Made by a program: the position numbers and the translations under genes. Of a stretch of 64,000 nt of DNA, positions 1-9,582 are shown one piece after another (within the stretch, counting starts at the first letter, position 1; each line of letters starts with the position of its first letter). A model generated the notes under the pieces. That model saw nothing but the letters and a program-made list of their open reading frames with translations, ran no database searches and was not told the DNA's origin. The stretch lies in NCBI GenBank assembly GCA_047030855.1, contig JBKYIJ010000008.1:806001-870000 (forward strand). Direction: 5' to 3'. This DNA comes from QVMM01 sp047030855. GTDB taxonomy: Bacteria; Bacteroidota; Bacteroidia; Bacteroidales; Dysgonomonadaceae.

Positions 1-2051
1 AATAATAAAATAAAACTGCCGATCCCTTTTTTATTCGTGATAGCAGTATTAATAATCGCTTACTTTTGCCCCAGAGAAGGTAAATTCAGATACTCCTATC
101 TCGAAGGTAAGCCATGGAAATACGGGTTACTGACGGCATCTTTCGATTTTCCGATATATAAACCGGAAGCACAAATCCAAAAAGAAAGAGACAGTTTGCT
201 AACGACTTATCAACCATACTACACCGTCGATCTTGAAGTACAAAACAAAGCGATAAAACAATTCAACAACGATGCAACGGCTCAAAATATCAGTAACGAG
301 TATATCAAATACGTAAAAGATAAGTTGGAAGAGGTCTACAAAACAGGCATAATATCAACCGAAGACTTTGAAAAGAACTCAAATACGCAAACCGGTCAGC
401 TTCTGTTGATCGACGTGACAAACATTGCCGTTTCGAGAACAGTAAGTTCTTTTTACACGGCTAAATCGGCTTATGAGAAAATAATGACGGATAAGCCGTC
501 AAATCTGGAGTCTCAAATATTAAGCTCGTTGAATATAAACAATTACCTGAACAACAATATACTTTACGACAGCGACACTTCAAAAAAAAGCAAAAGAGGA
601 ACTCCTGAAAAAAAATATCGCCTGCACAGGGAATGATTCAGTCGGGAGAAAAAATAATAGACCGGGGAGAAATCGTCACTCCGCAGATATATAATATCCT
701 CAATTCTCTGAAGAAAACCACAGAGGAGACATCGGGTACGAAATCGCAACAAAACTGGGTTATTCTGGGAGAGTTGATACTTATCGCAGTCTTTATATTC
801 TCATTTATGACGTATCTGATATTTTTCAGACCGCGGGAATATAACGACAGAAAGAATATAACCTTCATGCTCCTGATGATAACCATTTTCTCTGTATTAA
901 CAGGAGTAGCCGTAGATTATTCCCTATTCAATGTCTACATAATACCGTACGTCATCCCCACAATTATGATACGGACGTTCATAGATTCGCGTACGGCTAT
1001 GACAGCCCACCTGACTACAGTCCTGATCTGTTCGTTCATGGTTCCGTTTCCTGCCGAATTTCTGACGCTCCAGATAGCGGCAGGCTTCATGTGTATATTC
1101 AGCTTAAAAGACTTATCGGAACGTTCACAGTTGATAAAAAGTTCGTTTTTCATTCTGATATCCTATATTGTTGTTTACATAGGATATGTGCTTATACAAG
1201 ACGGAGGTTTTTCAGACACGCAAAACTTTGAAACAATACGCGAACATTCATTGATGATGCTGTATTTCGGCATAAACTTCATTTTCGTAATGTTTACCTA
1301 TCTGCTGGTATATATGTGTGAAAAAGTATTTGGTTTTATTTCCAATGTAAGCATGATTGAATTGTCGAATACGAACAAACCGCTCTTACAGAAATTGTCG
1401 GAAGTAGCGCCGGGAACTTTCCAGCATTCCATTCAGGTATCAAACATAGCAGGAGCCGTGGCACAACGCATAGGGGCTAATGCCTCGCTTGTCCGCACGG
1501 GAGCTCTTTATCATGACATAGGTAAAATGACAAACCCGATCTTCTTTACGGAGAATCAGGCGCCGGGAATGAATCCACACGCAGGACTGTCTTATAAAGA
1601 AAGTGCCCGGATAATAATAAACCACGTTACCGAGGGCGTTAAAATAGCGCATAAGTATAATTTGCCGCAACAAATCATTGATTTTATCGAAACGCATCAT
1701 GGCACAGGTACCGTCAAATATTTCTATTATTCATATAAAAATGAGCATCCCGACGAAGAGGTGGATCCTGTCGATTTTTCTTATCCGGGTCCTAATCCTT
1801 TCAGCAAGGAAACTGCTATATTGATGATGGCCGACACGGTAGAAGCGGCTTCCCGCAGCCTTTCGGAATATACGGAAGAAACGATTTCAAATCTTGTGGA
1901 AAAACTGATTGACGACAAGGTTTCCGACGGGCTTCTGAAAAACGCACCCATAACATTCAAGGACATAGAAATAGCGAAAGGCATTTTCAAAGAAAAACTG
2001 ACTACCATTTATCATAGCCGCATAAAATATCCCGAACTGAAGAAACAATAA
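1..2051 (+). CDS. PgpH-like HDIG-domain (7TMR-HD) cyclic-di-AMP phosphodiesterase, 5' partial, two frameshifts
   Basis: Membrane protein that, by family (7TMR-HDED / 7TM-7TMR_HD / HD), degrades cyclic di-AMP at the inner membrane. The gene begins upstream of the window: frame 1 is open from base 1 and already encodes the end of the first membrane helix. An extracytoplasmic region follows, then several helices (about bases 760-1330) and a cytosolic HD domain with FQHS, the LYHDIGKM core (about 1507-1530) and ETHHG. The frame is broken twice. At the A8 run 582-589 and again at the A8 run 608-615, removing one A each time gives one continuous protein of about 682 residues reading KAKEELLKKISPAQGMIQSGEKIIDRGE, here split as two short motifs across the joins. 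Both halves match the family well, so I read these as homopolymer errors rather than two genes. Ends at a shared terminator with the convergent lipoprotein gene. Confidence 0.85.
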
Positions 2052-2056
2052 AAAAA

Positions 2057-2083
2057 GGAGCTGAAAAATCAGCTCCTTTTTTT
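2057..2083. terminator. Bidirectional intrinsic terminator
   Basis: Perfect 8-bp stem GGAGCTGA / TCAGCTCC (2057-2064 and 2069-2076) with an AAAA loop, flanked by A6 on the left and T7 on the right, so it can act in both directions. It lies between the convergent pgpH-like gene and the TPR lipoprotein gene. Confidence 0.9.
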
Positions 2084-2107
2084 ATTTATCAATTATTGTT
2101 GAGGTGA

Positions 2108-3811
2108 TTATCTCAACATATTTGCAATATCAGGATTTGTCATAAATTTGGCAAACTCAAGATCTGTCAGAGCATAACGTTTCAATTGCGGATCTTTCTG
2201 AATTGCCTGTCTAAGGTTGCTTGCGACTCCGCCTGCATTATTTGTTCTGGCTGCTACTACCGCTGCCAGATAATAAGTGTTTGCAGTTTTATTGGATATT
2301 CCGTCCAAAGTTTGTTGTGCTTTGTTGTAGTTCTTTGTCAGGATCTGTGCTACAGCGGCATTGTCTGATTTAGTATCGCCAAAAGCATCGACTGCTTTAA
2401 CATAATCTCCTTTTTTGATATACAACAACCCAAGCGCTTCATTAATGGTATTTGCCTGAGAAGCATTCCCTAAAAGTTGTTCAGCCTTTGTAACATCATT
2501 TGTAGACAATGCGTTCAAAGCCAAGTTCATATTTGGTTCAGCAGCTCTGGCAGAAACATTCAGGGCCTTGTTGAATGCTTGCGAAGCCTTTGTCATATCG
2601 CCGGATTCGTAGTAATATGCACCAAGATTGTTCCATCCGCGATAGTCGTTCGGATACTTCTGTGTCACATAAGAATATATGTTTTCTCTCGGAGCGCCCG
2701 CCAATGTTGCTGCATAAAGCAATTCTTCGATGCTCAAAGTATTGAACTGCCCGTTATTAACGGCAGCAAATAATTCTTCGTCTGTTTTTCCGATGATTTC
2801 AACATTTGCAGTCAGACGAGAACGACGCAACTGGGGCAATATCGTTTCAGCCAATTCGCTGTAAACAGCCGAAATATTTTTGATTTCACGTTCTCTGACT
2901 TCAGGATCGGGATACATCGAAAGGACTCTCAGTACCAAGTCTTTGTCCTGAAGGTTGGAAGCTTCCACCAATTTTTTGAATCCATCCCAGTCCTGAGCCG
3001 TATATTTCGCATTGATCTCTACGTCAAGTTTGTTCTTGTTGAATTCTTTTGAAAGATAACCGGAAGTATTCTTCTCACGTTTTTCAGAAAGCCCTTCATT
3101 CAATTCATACCCGCCATCAGGAGAAGCATACGCAGATACTTCAACATCAACATTTCTGCGTTCATCGTTATATGCGCTCTTTACAAGATCTTTCCATGCT
3201 GCAAGATTTGAAGAGTTCAATTCGCTCGATCTTAAGTCTGCCTGTTGGATAAGGAACATGATATTAGCATCGTGAGCTTCCTTTATGATCCGTTGAAATT
3301 TGTCCGGAGCTTCCGCTGGAGTAGTAGAAGCAGCAGTAGCCAAAGCGGCTGTTGAAACCACACCATCGGCAACTTTCACATCAGGAAAATCAAATGTCTT
3401 GTTTTTAATAGACGCCTTAAATCTCAGATACAATTCCGATTTATGCAATTCGGGAATATAATCAAACTGTGATCTCAGGTTGAAGCTTCCTCCCAAGTTC
3501 TGAGGAACCGTAATTCCGTTTCCGGAAACATTTTCGCCTTGATAAGTCTGAGATGTACCGTACAATTCTCCTCCCTGATATTTAAGGACGGGAGTAATCG
3601 TAACGACAGCATTCTTGTTGAACCATTTTTCGGGGAATTTACCTGTAACGGTTACAGGGACTTTTGTCCCGACAAGTTCTAAGGGGGAGGGGGACGCATT
3701 AAATAAAGAATCGGGCAGCGGTGTCAGCTTACTGCTACACGATGTTATCACCATACTTGCAACAACAAACATCACAAGCGGTAAAAAAAGCTGCAATTTA
3801 CTTTTTCTCAT
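2108..3811 (-). CDS. TPR lipoprotein with OmpA-like peptidoglycan-binding-type domain
   Basis: 567-residue outer-membrane-type lipoprotein. The N-terminus is a type II signal with lipobox ITSC and lipidated Cys25. Residues 40-145 look like a beta-rich domain. Residues about 175-340 resemble the OmpA-like module of DUF3868-type proteins (VEVSAYASPDGGYELNEGLSEKR, followed by AQDWDGFKKLVEAS and a conserved DPEVRE/ILPQLRRSRL tail). Residues about 380-500 are TPR repeats (RGWNNLGAYYYESGDMTKA, then repeated AxxxLAL / EALGLLYIKKGDY units). The complete OmpA-like tail here is a useful internal comparison for the truncated copy in the fimbrial fusion at 30650-32821. No enzymatic function is implied; a cell-envelope scaffolding role is inference. 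Monocistronic, ending at the shared terminator 2057-2083. Confidence 0.8.
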   Translation of the reverse strand: MRKSKLQLFLPLVMFVVASMVITSCSSKLTPLPDSLFNASPSPLELVGTKVPVTVTGKFPEKWFNKNAVVTITPVLKYQGGELYGTSQTYQGENVSGNGITVPQNLGGSFNLRSQFDYIPELHKSELYLRFKASIKNKTFDFPDVKVADGVVSTAALATAASTTPAEAPDKFQRIIKEAHDANIMFLIQQADLRSSELNSSNLAAWKDLVKSAYNDERRNVDVEVSAYASPDGGYELNEGLSEKREKNTSGYLSKEFNKNKLDVEINAKYTAQDWDGFKKLVEASNLQDKDLVLRVLSMYPDPEVREREIKNISAVYSELAETILPQLRRSRLTANVEIIGKTDEELFAAVNNGQFNTLSIEELLYAATLAGAPRENIYSYVTQKYPNDYRGWNNLGAYYYESGDMTKASQAFNKALNVSARAAEPNMNLALNALSTNDVTKAEQLLGNASQANTINEALGLLYIKKGDYVKAVDAFGDTKSDNAAVAQILTKNYNKAQQTLDGISNKTANTYYLAAVVAARTNNAGGVASNLRQAIQKDPQLKRYALTDLEFAKFMTNPDIANMLR

Positions 3812-3940
3812 AACATTAGGGTTTAAAAAAATTATATAATTTCAGATAGTTATTAATACTACTAATACAAGATACTAAGATACTTATTTTTTAATCCGAG
3901 AGTGTAGATATATCTGTTTTTTTGCTATTTTTAAGTATTA

Positions 3941-3948
3941 CAAAAGTA
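3941..3948 (-). promoter_or_regulatory. Bacteroidetes -7 box (TACTTTTG) for the TPR lipoprotein gene
   Basis: Reverse complement reads TACTTTTG, matching the Bacteroidetes TAnnTTTG -7 element. It would give a 5' leader of about 120 bases. It lies immediately before the divergent gene at 3954. No clear -33 TTTG was found. Confidence 0.4.
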
Positions 3949-3953
3949 TCAAG

Positions 3954-4739
3954 ATGCCAAAATTCAGTTTAGATAAAATCAAAATCCTTTTGGACGAAAA
4001 AACAGAGGAATATAATAGTCGCGGATTCGTCGAACAAGATCCTATATCCGTTCCTCATTCCTATACGTTAAAACAAGACATAGAAATCATGGGATTCTTT
4101 GCCTCCATTCTTGCTTGGGGACAGAGGAAAACCATTATCAATAAATGCAAAGAGCTTTCGGATAGATTTGACAATGCCCCTTACGACTTTATTGTCAATC
4201 ATCGGGATACTGATCTGAAAAAGCTTTTAGGCTTTAAACACAGAACGTTTAACGACACCGATTTATTATACTTTGTCGATTTCCTTAAAAAACATTATAC
4301 TTCTTACGATTCGTTGGAAGATGCTTTCATCGTTCAAGAAAGAGAGCCGAAAGACATTCAGCATGCGTTAATACATTTTCATGATTATTTTTTCAAAGAC
4401 GCGGAGCAACATTTCCGAACGCGGAAGCATATTTCATCGCCATCCAAAAAATCTGCCTGTAAACGCCTGAATATGTTCCTGAGGTGGATGGTTAGAAAAG
4501 ATGACAATGGCGTCGATTTCGGAATATGGAAACAAATAAAACCGAAAGATCTAATCTGTCCTTTGGATGTCCATGTAGAAAGGACAGCACGTTTTCTGGG
4601 ACTCATTGAAAGAAAAAACACCGACTGGCTGGCAGCTGTTGAACTGACAAATTATTTGCGGATATTTGATCCCGACGATCCCGTGAAATATGATTTTGCA
4701 TTGTTCGGCATTTCGATAGAAGACAAGCTGCATATATAG
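3954..4739 (+). CDS. TIGR02757 / DUF2400 family protein
   Basis: 261-residue protein matching the TIGR02757 (DUF2400) family, common as a single-copy gene in Bacteroidetes and of unknown function. Recognisable blocks are QDPISVPHSY, MGFFASILAWGQRKTII near residues 45-62, and the C-terminal block KRLNMFLRWMVRKD followed by ICPLDVHVERTARFLGL. That helix-rich C-terminus with a conserved Asp-Val-His resembles the HhH-GPD/endonuclease III fold, which is a suggestion only. Full length for the family. Stand-alone gene, divergent from the lipoprotein gene. Confidence 0.85.
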   Translation: MPKFSLDKIKILLDEKTEEYNSRGFVEQDPISVPHSYTLKQDIEIMGFFASILAWGQRKTIINKCKELSDRFDNAPYDFIVNHRDTDLKKLLGFKHRTFNDTDLLYFVDFLKKHYTSYDSLEDAFIVQEREPKDIQHALIHFHDYFFKDAEQHFRTRKHISSPSKKSACKRLNMFLRWMVRKDDNGVDFGIWKQIKPKDLICPLDVHVERTARFLGLIERKNTDWLAAVELTNYLRIFDPDDPVKYDFALFGISIEDKLHI

Positions 4740-4828
4740 TGGAAATTCACTTTTTATAAAGTATTAACAAGTAATACACTGCAATCTTTAATCTTTGTTT
4801 AATCCCTGCGTCTTTCACAGGTTTTGAC

Positions 4829-4836
4829 TAAATTTG
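4829..4836 (+). promoter_or_regulatory. Bacteroidetes -7 box (TAAATTTG) for aroA
   Basis: TAAATTTG matches TAnnTTTG and lies 20 bases before the aroA ATG at 4856, implying a leader of only about 12 bases. Confidence 0.5.
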
Positions 4837-4855
4837 CCGCAAAACCAAGATTATT

Positions 4856-6082
4856 ATGCAATACGAAATAAGAGGCACCGGTTCAATTCACGCAAAAATA
4901 AAACTACCCGCATCAAAAAGTATCAGCAACAGGGCGTTAATATTGAATGCGTTAAGCATGAGTCCCTACCCGATAGAAAATCTGTCCGATTGTGACGACA
5001 CAAAAGTTATGATAGACACTTTCAATTCGGAAGACAATCTTTTCGATGTTAAGGCTGCGGGGACATCAATGCGATTCCTTACCGCGTTCTTATCCCGTGT
5101 CCCGGGAGAATGGATAATAACAGGAACCGAAAGGATGAAAGACCGTCCTATCCACATACTGGTAGATGCGCTGAACTCTCTGGGTGCACGAATAGAATAT
5201 TTAGGAAAACCCGGGTTTCCTCCTCTAAGGATCACAGGGAGCGTACTGACAGGCGGAGAAATATATTTATCGGGAGACGTAAGCTCACAATTTATTTCCG
5301 CACTTTTAATGATAGCTCCGACAATGGAAGAAGGGCTGATCATACATCTGGAAGGAGAAATCGTATCCATACCATACATAAAACTTACCCTGAGAATGAT
5401 GAAGGAATACGGCGTAGACACTTCGTGGGAGGGGAACACCATAACCATACGCCAGCAGGAATACAAGCCTGTCCGTTATGTTGTGGAATCGGATTGGTCA
5501 GCCGCTTCGTACTGGTATGAAATAGCTTCATTATGTGATGAAGCAGAGATTGAACTTGACGGATTGAGTATGGATAGCGGACAAGGTGACGCCAAAGTAG
5601 CTGAACTTTTTATGGATTTAGGTATAAGCACCGAATTTACGGAAAAAGGCATTGTTCTGAAAAAAACAAATCGGGTAGCCAAGAAAATATTTCACAATTT
5701 TATAGACGAACCCGACTTGGCTCAAACATTTGTAGTAACCTGCTGCATGAAGAACATCCCGTTTCTGTTCACGGGATTGCAGAGCTTGAAAATAAAAGAA
5801 ACGGACAGAATCGAGGCGTTGAAAAAAGAAATGAAAAAACTGGGATACCTTATTTACGATAGCGAAGACAGTATTCTGGAATGGAACGGCGAGCGATGCA
5901 ACGCTGAAGAAAACCCCGTTGTTTCGACATATCACGATCATCGTATGGCAATGGCTTTCGCGCCTGCCGCAATAAAAAACAATGGGATATGTATTGATGA
6001 TCCTATGGTTATAACCAAGTCTTACCCGTCTTTCTGGGAGGATCTTAAGAAAACAGGGTTTCAGATAGAACAAATTAATTAA
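4856..6082 (+). CDS. aroA: 3-phosphoshikimate 1-carboxyvinyltransferase (EPSP synthase)
   Basis: 408 residues. Transfers the enolpyruvyl group of phosphoenolpyruvate to shikimate 3-phosphate, the sixth step of the shikimate pathway (chorismate and aromatic amino acids), in the cytosol. Visible motifs: LPASKSISNRALIL (residues 17-30, shikimate-3-phosphate/PEP contacts Lys21, Ser22, Arg26), GTSMRFLTAFLS, MKDRPIHILVDAL, the catalytic KIKETDRIEAL block, and YHDHRMAMAFA near the C-terminus. The length is the compact form usual in Bacteroidetes. The downstream metal ABC permease starts 13 bases later with GTG, so the two are probably co-transcribed. Confidence 0.97.
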   Translation: MQYEIRGTGSIHAKIKLPASKSISNRALILNALSMSPYPIENLSDCDDTKVMIDTFNSEDNLFDVKAAGTSMRFLTAFLSRVPGEWIITGTERMKDRPIHILVDALNSLGARIEYLGKPGFPPLRITGSVLTGGEIYLSGDVSSQFISALLMIAPTMEEGLIIHLEGEIVSIPYIKLTLRMMKEYGVDTSWEGNTITIRQQEYKPVRYVVESDWSAASYWYEIASLCDEAEIELDGLSMDSGQGDAKVAELFMDLGISTEFTEKGIVLKKTNRVAKKIFHNFIDEPDLAQTFVVTCCMKNIPFLFTGLQSLKIKETDRIEALKKEMKKLGYLIYDSEDSILEWNGERCNAEENPVVSTYHDHRMAMAFAPAAIKNNGICIDDPMVITKSYPSFWEDLKKTGFQIEQIN

Positions 6083-6095
6083 CTTTTCAACCGTA

Positions 6096-6915
6096 GTGGA
6101 ATTTATAGAACTTTTCCAATATAGTTTTTTCAGGAACGCGCTTCTGGGCAGTTTATTGACATGTATTGCCTGTGGCATTATCGGGACATATATTGTCGCG
6201 CGCCGCCTCGTTTTCATTAGCGGAGGAATTACCCACGCTTCATTGGGAGGACTGGGAATAGGTTTCTACTTTGGAATAAACCCTATTTTTTCCGCAATGA
6301 TTTTTTCCATTTTTTCCGCTTTCGGGATCGAATGGCTGAACAAAAAACAAGGGGTAAGGCAAGACTCTTCGATCGCAGCATTCTGGTCATTAGGTATGGC
6401 TGTCGGAGTTATTTTCACATTTCTCAAGTCAGGATATGCGCCCAATCTGTCAGACTACCTGTTCGGAAACATCTTAACCGTTACGCATCTGGATATTATA
6501 TCCTTGATAATATTATCGGTATTGTTGATTGCTGTTTTTACTGTTTTGTATCGCAATATAGTTTTCGTCGCTTTCGACGCCGACTTTGCAAAAACCCGCA
6601 ATATTCCCGTAAAATTTATTGAATATCTGATGATGTTTTTCATTGCGGTGTCGATTGTCCTTTCGATCCGACTTGCAGGAATTGTCCTATTGATGTCTTT
6701 ACTTACGATTCCACAGATGACGGCAAATCTTTTCACCAACAATTTTTTTAAAATAATAATAGGCTCTGTCGTTTTCGGATTTTTGGGCTGCCTTTTAGGA
6801 CTTTTTTTGTTCCTATTTCCTTAATGTACCGTCAGGCGCTTTTATCATATTCATGCTCATAATCATATTCTTTGTGTGCAAATTGATTTTGAGTTTAGTG
6901 AACAGGCAGAAATAA
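6096..6915 (+). CDS. Metal-ion ABC transporter permease (ZnuB/TroC, ABC-3 family), frameshifted near the C-terminus
   Basis: Inner-membrane permease of the zinc/manganese/iron ABC-3 family. Characteristic N-terminal block GTYIVARRLVFISGGITHASLGGLG, here cited in part as RRLVFISGGITHASLGG, with about eight hydrophobic helices. It starts with GTG at 6096. The raw frame stops at 6822-6824 after 242 residues, but deleting one T from the T7 run 6802-6808 extends the protein to the stop at 6913-6915 (272 residues). The recovered tail contains SYFLNVPSGAFIIF, the expected conserved ending of this family, so the truncation is very likely an indel artefact. No matching substrate-binding or ATPase gene is adjacent; in Bacteroidales this permease is often encoded alone. 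Confidence 0.85.
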
Positions 6916-6938
6916 TTTACATCCTATAATAATAAAAA

Positions 6939-6970
6939 GAGCCTGCAAAAAAATTGCAGGCTCTTTTTTT
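6939..6970. terminator. Bidirectional intrinsic terminator
   Basis: 10-bp perfect stem GAGCCTGCAA / TTGCAGGCTC (6939-6948, 6954-6963), A5 loop, T7 on the right and an A run on the left. Serves the metal permease gene and the convergent OmpA gene. It lies beyond the corrected permease stop at 6915, which supports the longer reading. Confidence 0.9.
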
Positions 6971-6988
6971 ATTATATCAAATTTATTT

Positions 6989-8431
6989 TTATTCAATTAC
7001 AAAGACAACCACACGGTTCCACGCATTGATTTCAAATGGCTGAACTCTATCGCCTTCCCAATTTATTGTTATCCTTAACGGATTGATGCCGTATCTGTCA
7101 ATTAAAGCTTTTGAAACGGCTTTGGCTCTGCGTTCGGACAATCTCATATTATAATCAGGATAACCTGTTTTTCTGTCGGCATAACCTGTTACGACTACAT
7201 TTGCATCGGGATAACTGTTTAGATAATCAACAGCTTTCTCTATCTTAGACCATTCAGAACCGTCAATCACGGATTTGTCTATGCGGAAGAACACAGGATC
7301 AGGCAAAAACTTAATAGCCTCTTTTGGACGTTCTGCAACAGTAGTAGGAGCAGGCGGACAAGGAGGGCATGTCGGACAAGGCTTGTTTGCCACAGCCAAC
7401 TGCGATTGTAAATCGTTTATTTTGTTGTTTAAGTCCCTGACCATTTCATAGTTCATTGGTTCAGCAGGTTCCCAAGTACTCTTTCCTATTTTATAAGTTA
7501 TACCGACAATTCCCTGAGTCACTAAATCCATAGACCTCGAACCTCCAATGTGTCCGTCAAAATCGTCAGGATATGCAGTAAGAGCACCTTCAAGATTAAA
7601 ATCGAATTTATTGCTTAATCTGAATCTGAAATTCAATCCTGCATTTACACCCAATGCGTCATAAGCATCGCTTCCTTTATGCGGGAACAAGTGCGCATAA
7701 GAAATACCGCCGAAAGGTGTTATTTCGAAAGGACGTTTCGGGTTATAATTCCCTACAAGAGTAAGGAAATCGAACATAAAGTTCAGATTTACGGCAGCAT
7801 ATCTGATATGTTGCATATACAAACCACCATTTCTGCCTTCTGTCCAAGAATATCCATCCGGATCTAAACGTATTTCACCTATATCATTACCATGTTCATC
7901 TTGATAGTATTTGAAGCCCATAGAAGCCCATTGTGGATCCCATGTATGCATCTGAGCATTTCCAACCTTAGGATATCCATCTATTACTCCTACATATCCA
8001 TTTCCTTCATAGTGCTTACTCCCTTTATTCCATTTCCGATAAGTTCCACCTACTCCATCATTATATCCGTGCAGCGAACCTCCCGTAAGTTGTACCCGAA
8101 GTCCCCAGATAGGAGAGAAATATTTACCGATAGTTATGGAAGGCGCATAAGTGATACGGCTGCCAAATGAGCCTTTGTCGTCATCTTCAGCCATTATTAT
8201 TTGCCCTCCGCTTCCGAGCGTTATATACCAAGTATCTTTAAACCTGTTTTTCTTCCACGTCGTTTTGTAAGCATTGTATTTGTTCTCCGGTTGGTATTGC
8301 AAATCATCCGACACATTTACATTTTGCTTCTGATTATCTGAAGAAGAATAATACACTGACTGAGAAAAAGAAGACAAACCTCCACATAGAAATGTTGCAA
8401 GGAAAGCAGTAAGTAAAGTTTTTTTGTTCAT
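6989..8431 (-). CDS. OmpA-family outer-membrane protein with Cys-Pro linker
   Basis: 480 residues. Signal peptide of about 23 residues, an N-terminal beta-barrel domain (about 50-345, many aromatic/glycine alternations and GITYKIGKSTW at its end), a short heptad-like segment (NNKINDLQSQLAV), a proline linker with three Cys in the pattern PCPTCPPCPPAP, and a C-terminal OmpA peptidoglycan-binding domain (about 375-480: VVVTGYADRKTG, LSERRAKAVSKALIDRYGI, NRVVVFVIE). By family it anchors the outer membrane to peptidoglycan. The GYAD and LSERRA motifs carry the diaminopimelate-contact Asp and Arg. Monocistronic with its own promoter at 8481-8488. Confidence 0.93.
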   Translation of the reverse strand: MNKKTLLTAFLATFLCGGLSSFSQSVYYSSSDNQKQNVNVSDDLQYQPENKYNAYKTTWKKNRFKDTWYITLGSGGQIIMAEDDDKGSFGSRITYAPSITIGKYFSPIWGLRVQLTGGSLHGYNDGVGGTYRKWNKGSKHYEGNGYVGVIDGYPKVGNAQMHTWDPQWASMGFKYYQDEHGNDIGEIRLDPDGYSWTEGRNGGLYMQHIRYAAVNLNFMFDFLTLVGNYNPKRPFEITPFGGISYAHLFPHKGSDAYDALGVNAGLNFRFRLSNKFDFNLEGALTAYPDDFDGHIGGSRSMDLVTQGIVGITYKIGKSTWEPAEPMNYEMVRDLNNKINDLQSQLAVANKPCPTCPPCPPAPTTVAERPKEAIKFLPDPVFFRIDKSVIDGSEWSKIEKAVDYLNSYPDANVVVTGYADRKTGYPDYNMRLSERRAKAVSKALIDRYGINPLRITINWEGDRVQPFEINAWNRVVVFVIE

Positions 8432-8480
8432 AAGGGTTTATTTATCAACAAATAAGTTTATAGAATCTTATAAGATCAGG

Positions 8481-8488
8481 CAAAGATA
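8481..8488 (-). promoter_or_regulatory. Bacteroidetes -7 box (TATCTTTG) for the OmpA gene
   Basis: Reverse complement reads TATCTTTG, an exact TAnnTTTG match, about 50 bases upstream of the OmpA start at 8431. Confidence 0.55.
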
Positions 8489-8578
8489 TTAATAAAATTT
8501 TAAGATAAAGAATCTAAATTATATTTTTTCACAAACAGTTATCTTTTTGTATCATAATTCCGTATCACAATTTATTTT

Positions 8579-8586
8579 TACTTTTG
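8579..8586 (+). promoter_or_regulatory. Bacteroidetes -7 box (TACTTTTG) for the GT14 gene
   Basis: TACTTTTG lies 22 bases before the ATG at 8608, the usual spacing for a short-leader Bacteroidetes promoter. Confidence 0.5.
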
Positions 8587-8607
8587 TCATAATTTAAAAT
8601 ATATGAT

Positions 8608-9489
8608 ATGCAGCAAGCCATACTTATAACGGCATACACCAACATAAAACACCTTAATGACATAACTGAATCCTTAAATGATAACTATATTTTTTATATA
8701 CATATAGATACAAAAAGCGATATCAGAGACAGTGATATCGAACGACTTTCAAAAAAAAACAACGTTGCGTTTATAAAAAAAGAATATAACGTAAACTGGG
8801 GAGGATTAAATCATCTAAAGGCGATCCTTCTACTTCTCGCCGAAGCGGTAAAAGACGAAAACACAAAATATTTTCACCTTATAACAGGGCACGATTATCC
8901 GATAAAGACAGCCAACGAAATATCATCTTTTTTAGAAGATAACGAAAATTCCTATATGGAATTCAACGAATTACCCTACGATAATTGGGAAAACGGCGGA
9001 TTCGACCGAATTCTCTATTATAATTTCCACGATTACATAAACGGACGAAAAGGATGGAAAAAAGCTTTCCTCAGAAAGGCTGTCCAAATTCAAAAAATAT
9101 CAGGGATAAAAAGAAAACTCCCGAATGATTTCCCGGAAAAAATTTACGGAGGTTCGACTTACTGGAGTCTCAACAGAAGTTGTGTCCTTTCCGTATTTGA
9201 CTATATGAAAGAGCATCCAAAGTATTTGAAAAGATTCCGCCATACATTTTGTTCGGAAGAAATCTTTTTTCAAACTATTTTACTGAACTCCCCTCTAAAA
9301 AACTCAATTTTAAACAACAACAAGCGCTTCATTGTCTGGGAAGAGCGAAACGGAAACTATCCCGCAAATTTGGACGAAACGGATTATGAGAAAATAATGC
9401 AATCCGATGCATTTTTCGCAAGAAAATTTGAATATCCTGTATCGGAAAGACTTCTTGAAAAGATTAAGAAACATCTGTCGTTAAAGTAA
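8608..9489 (+). CDS. Core-2/I-branching beta-1,6-N-acetylglucosaminyltransferase family protein (GT14)
   Basis: 293-residue cytosolic glycosyltransferase of family GT14. Motifs: ILITAYTN at the N-terminus, FYIHIDTKSD (nucleotide-sugar side), NWGGLNHLKAILLLL, the highly conserved YFHLITGHDYPIK, GGSTYWSLNR, and FCSEEIFFQTILLNS. These blocks fix the family. The acceptor is unknown; envelope or capsule polysaccharide is an inference. No signal peptide. Stand-alone gene with its own -7 box; the next gene has a separate promoter. Confidence 0.88.
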   Translation: MQQAILITAYTNIKHLNDITESLNDNYIFYIHIDTKSDIRDSDIERLSKKNNVAFIKKEYNVNWGGLNHLKAILLLLAEAVKDENTKYFHLITGHDYPIKTANEISSFLEDNENSYMEFNELPYDNWENGGFDRILYYNFHDYINGRKGWKKAFLRKAVQIQKISGIKRKLPNDFPEKIYGGSTYWSLNRSCVLSVFDYMKEHPKYLKRFRHTFCSEEIFFQTILLNSPLKNSILNNNKRFIVWEERNGNYPANLDETDYEKIMQSDAFFARKFEYPVSERLLEKIKKHLSLK

Positions 9490-9548
9490 ATAAATTTTAA
9501 AATACAGAGAGATAAGCAGTTTTATCAACAATATTAAAAAAAACGCTA

Positions 9549-9556
9549 TATCTTTG
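9549..9556 (+). promoter_or_regulatory. Bacteroidetes -7 box (TATCTTTG) for rsfS-ftsH
   Basis: Exact TAnnTTTG match 27 bases before the rsfS ATG at 9583. Confidence 0.55.
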
Positions 9557-9582
9557 TGTGCTCAAAATTTTAAAAATCATAG

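Noticed and set aside
633..2051. Separate gene starting at ATG 633 for the HD-domain protein
   Set aside because: It begins in the middle of the periplasmic/membrane region; two A8 corrections join it to the upstream frame.
5618..6217. Long antisense frame over the aroA end and the permease start
   Set aside because: Shadow of strong plus-strand genes; no family features and no promoter or motif of its own.
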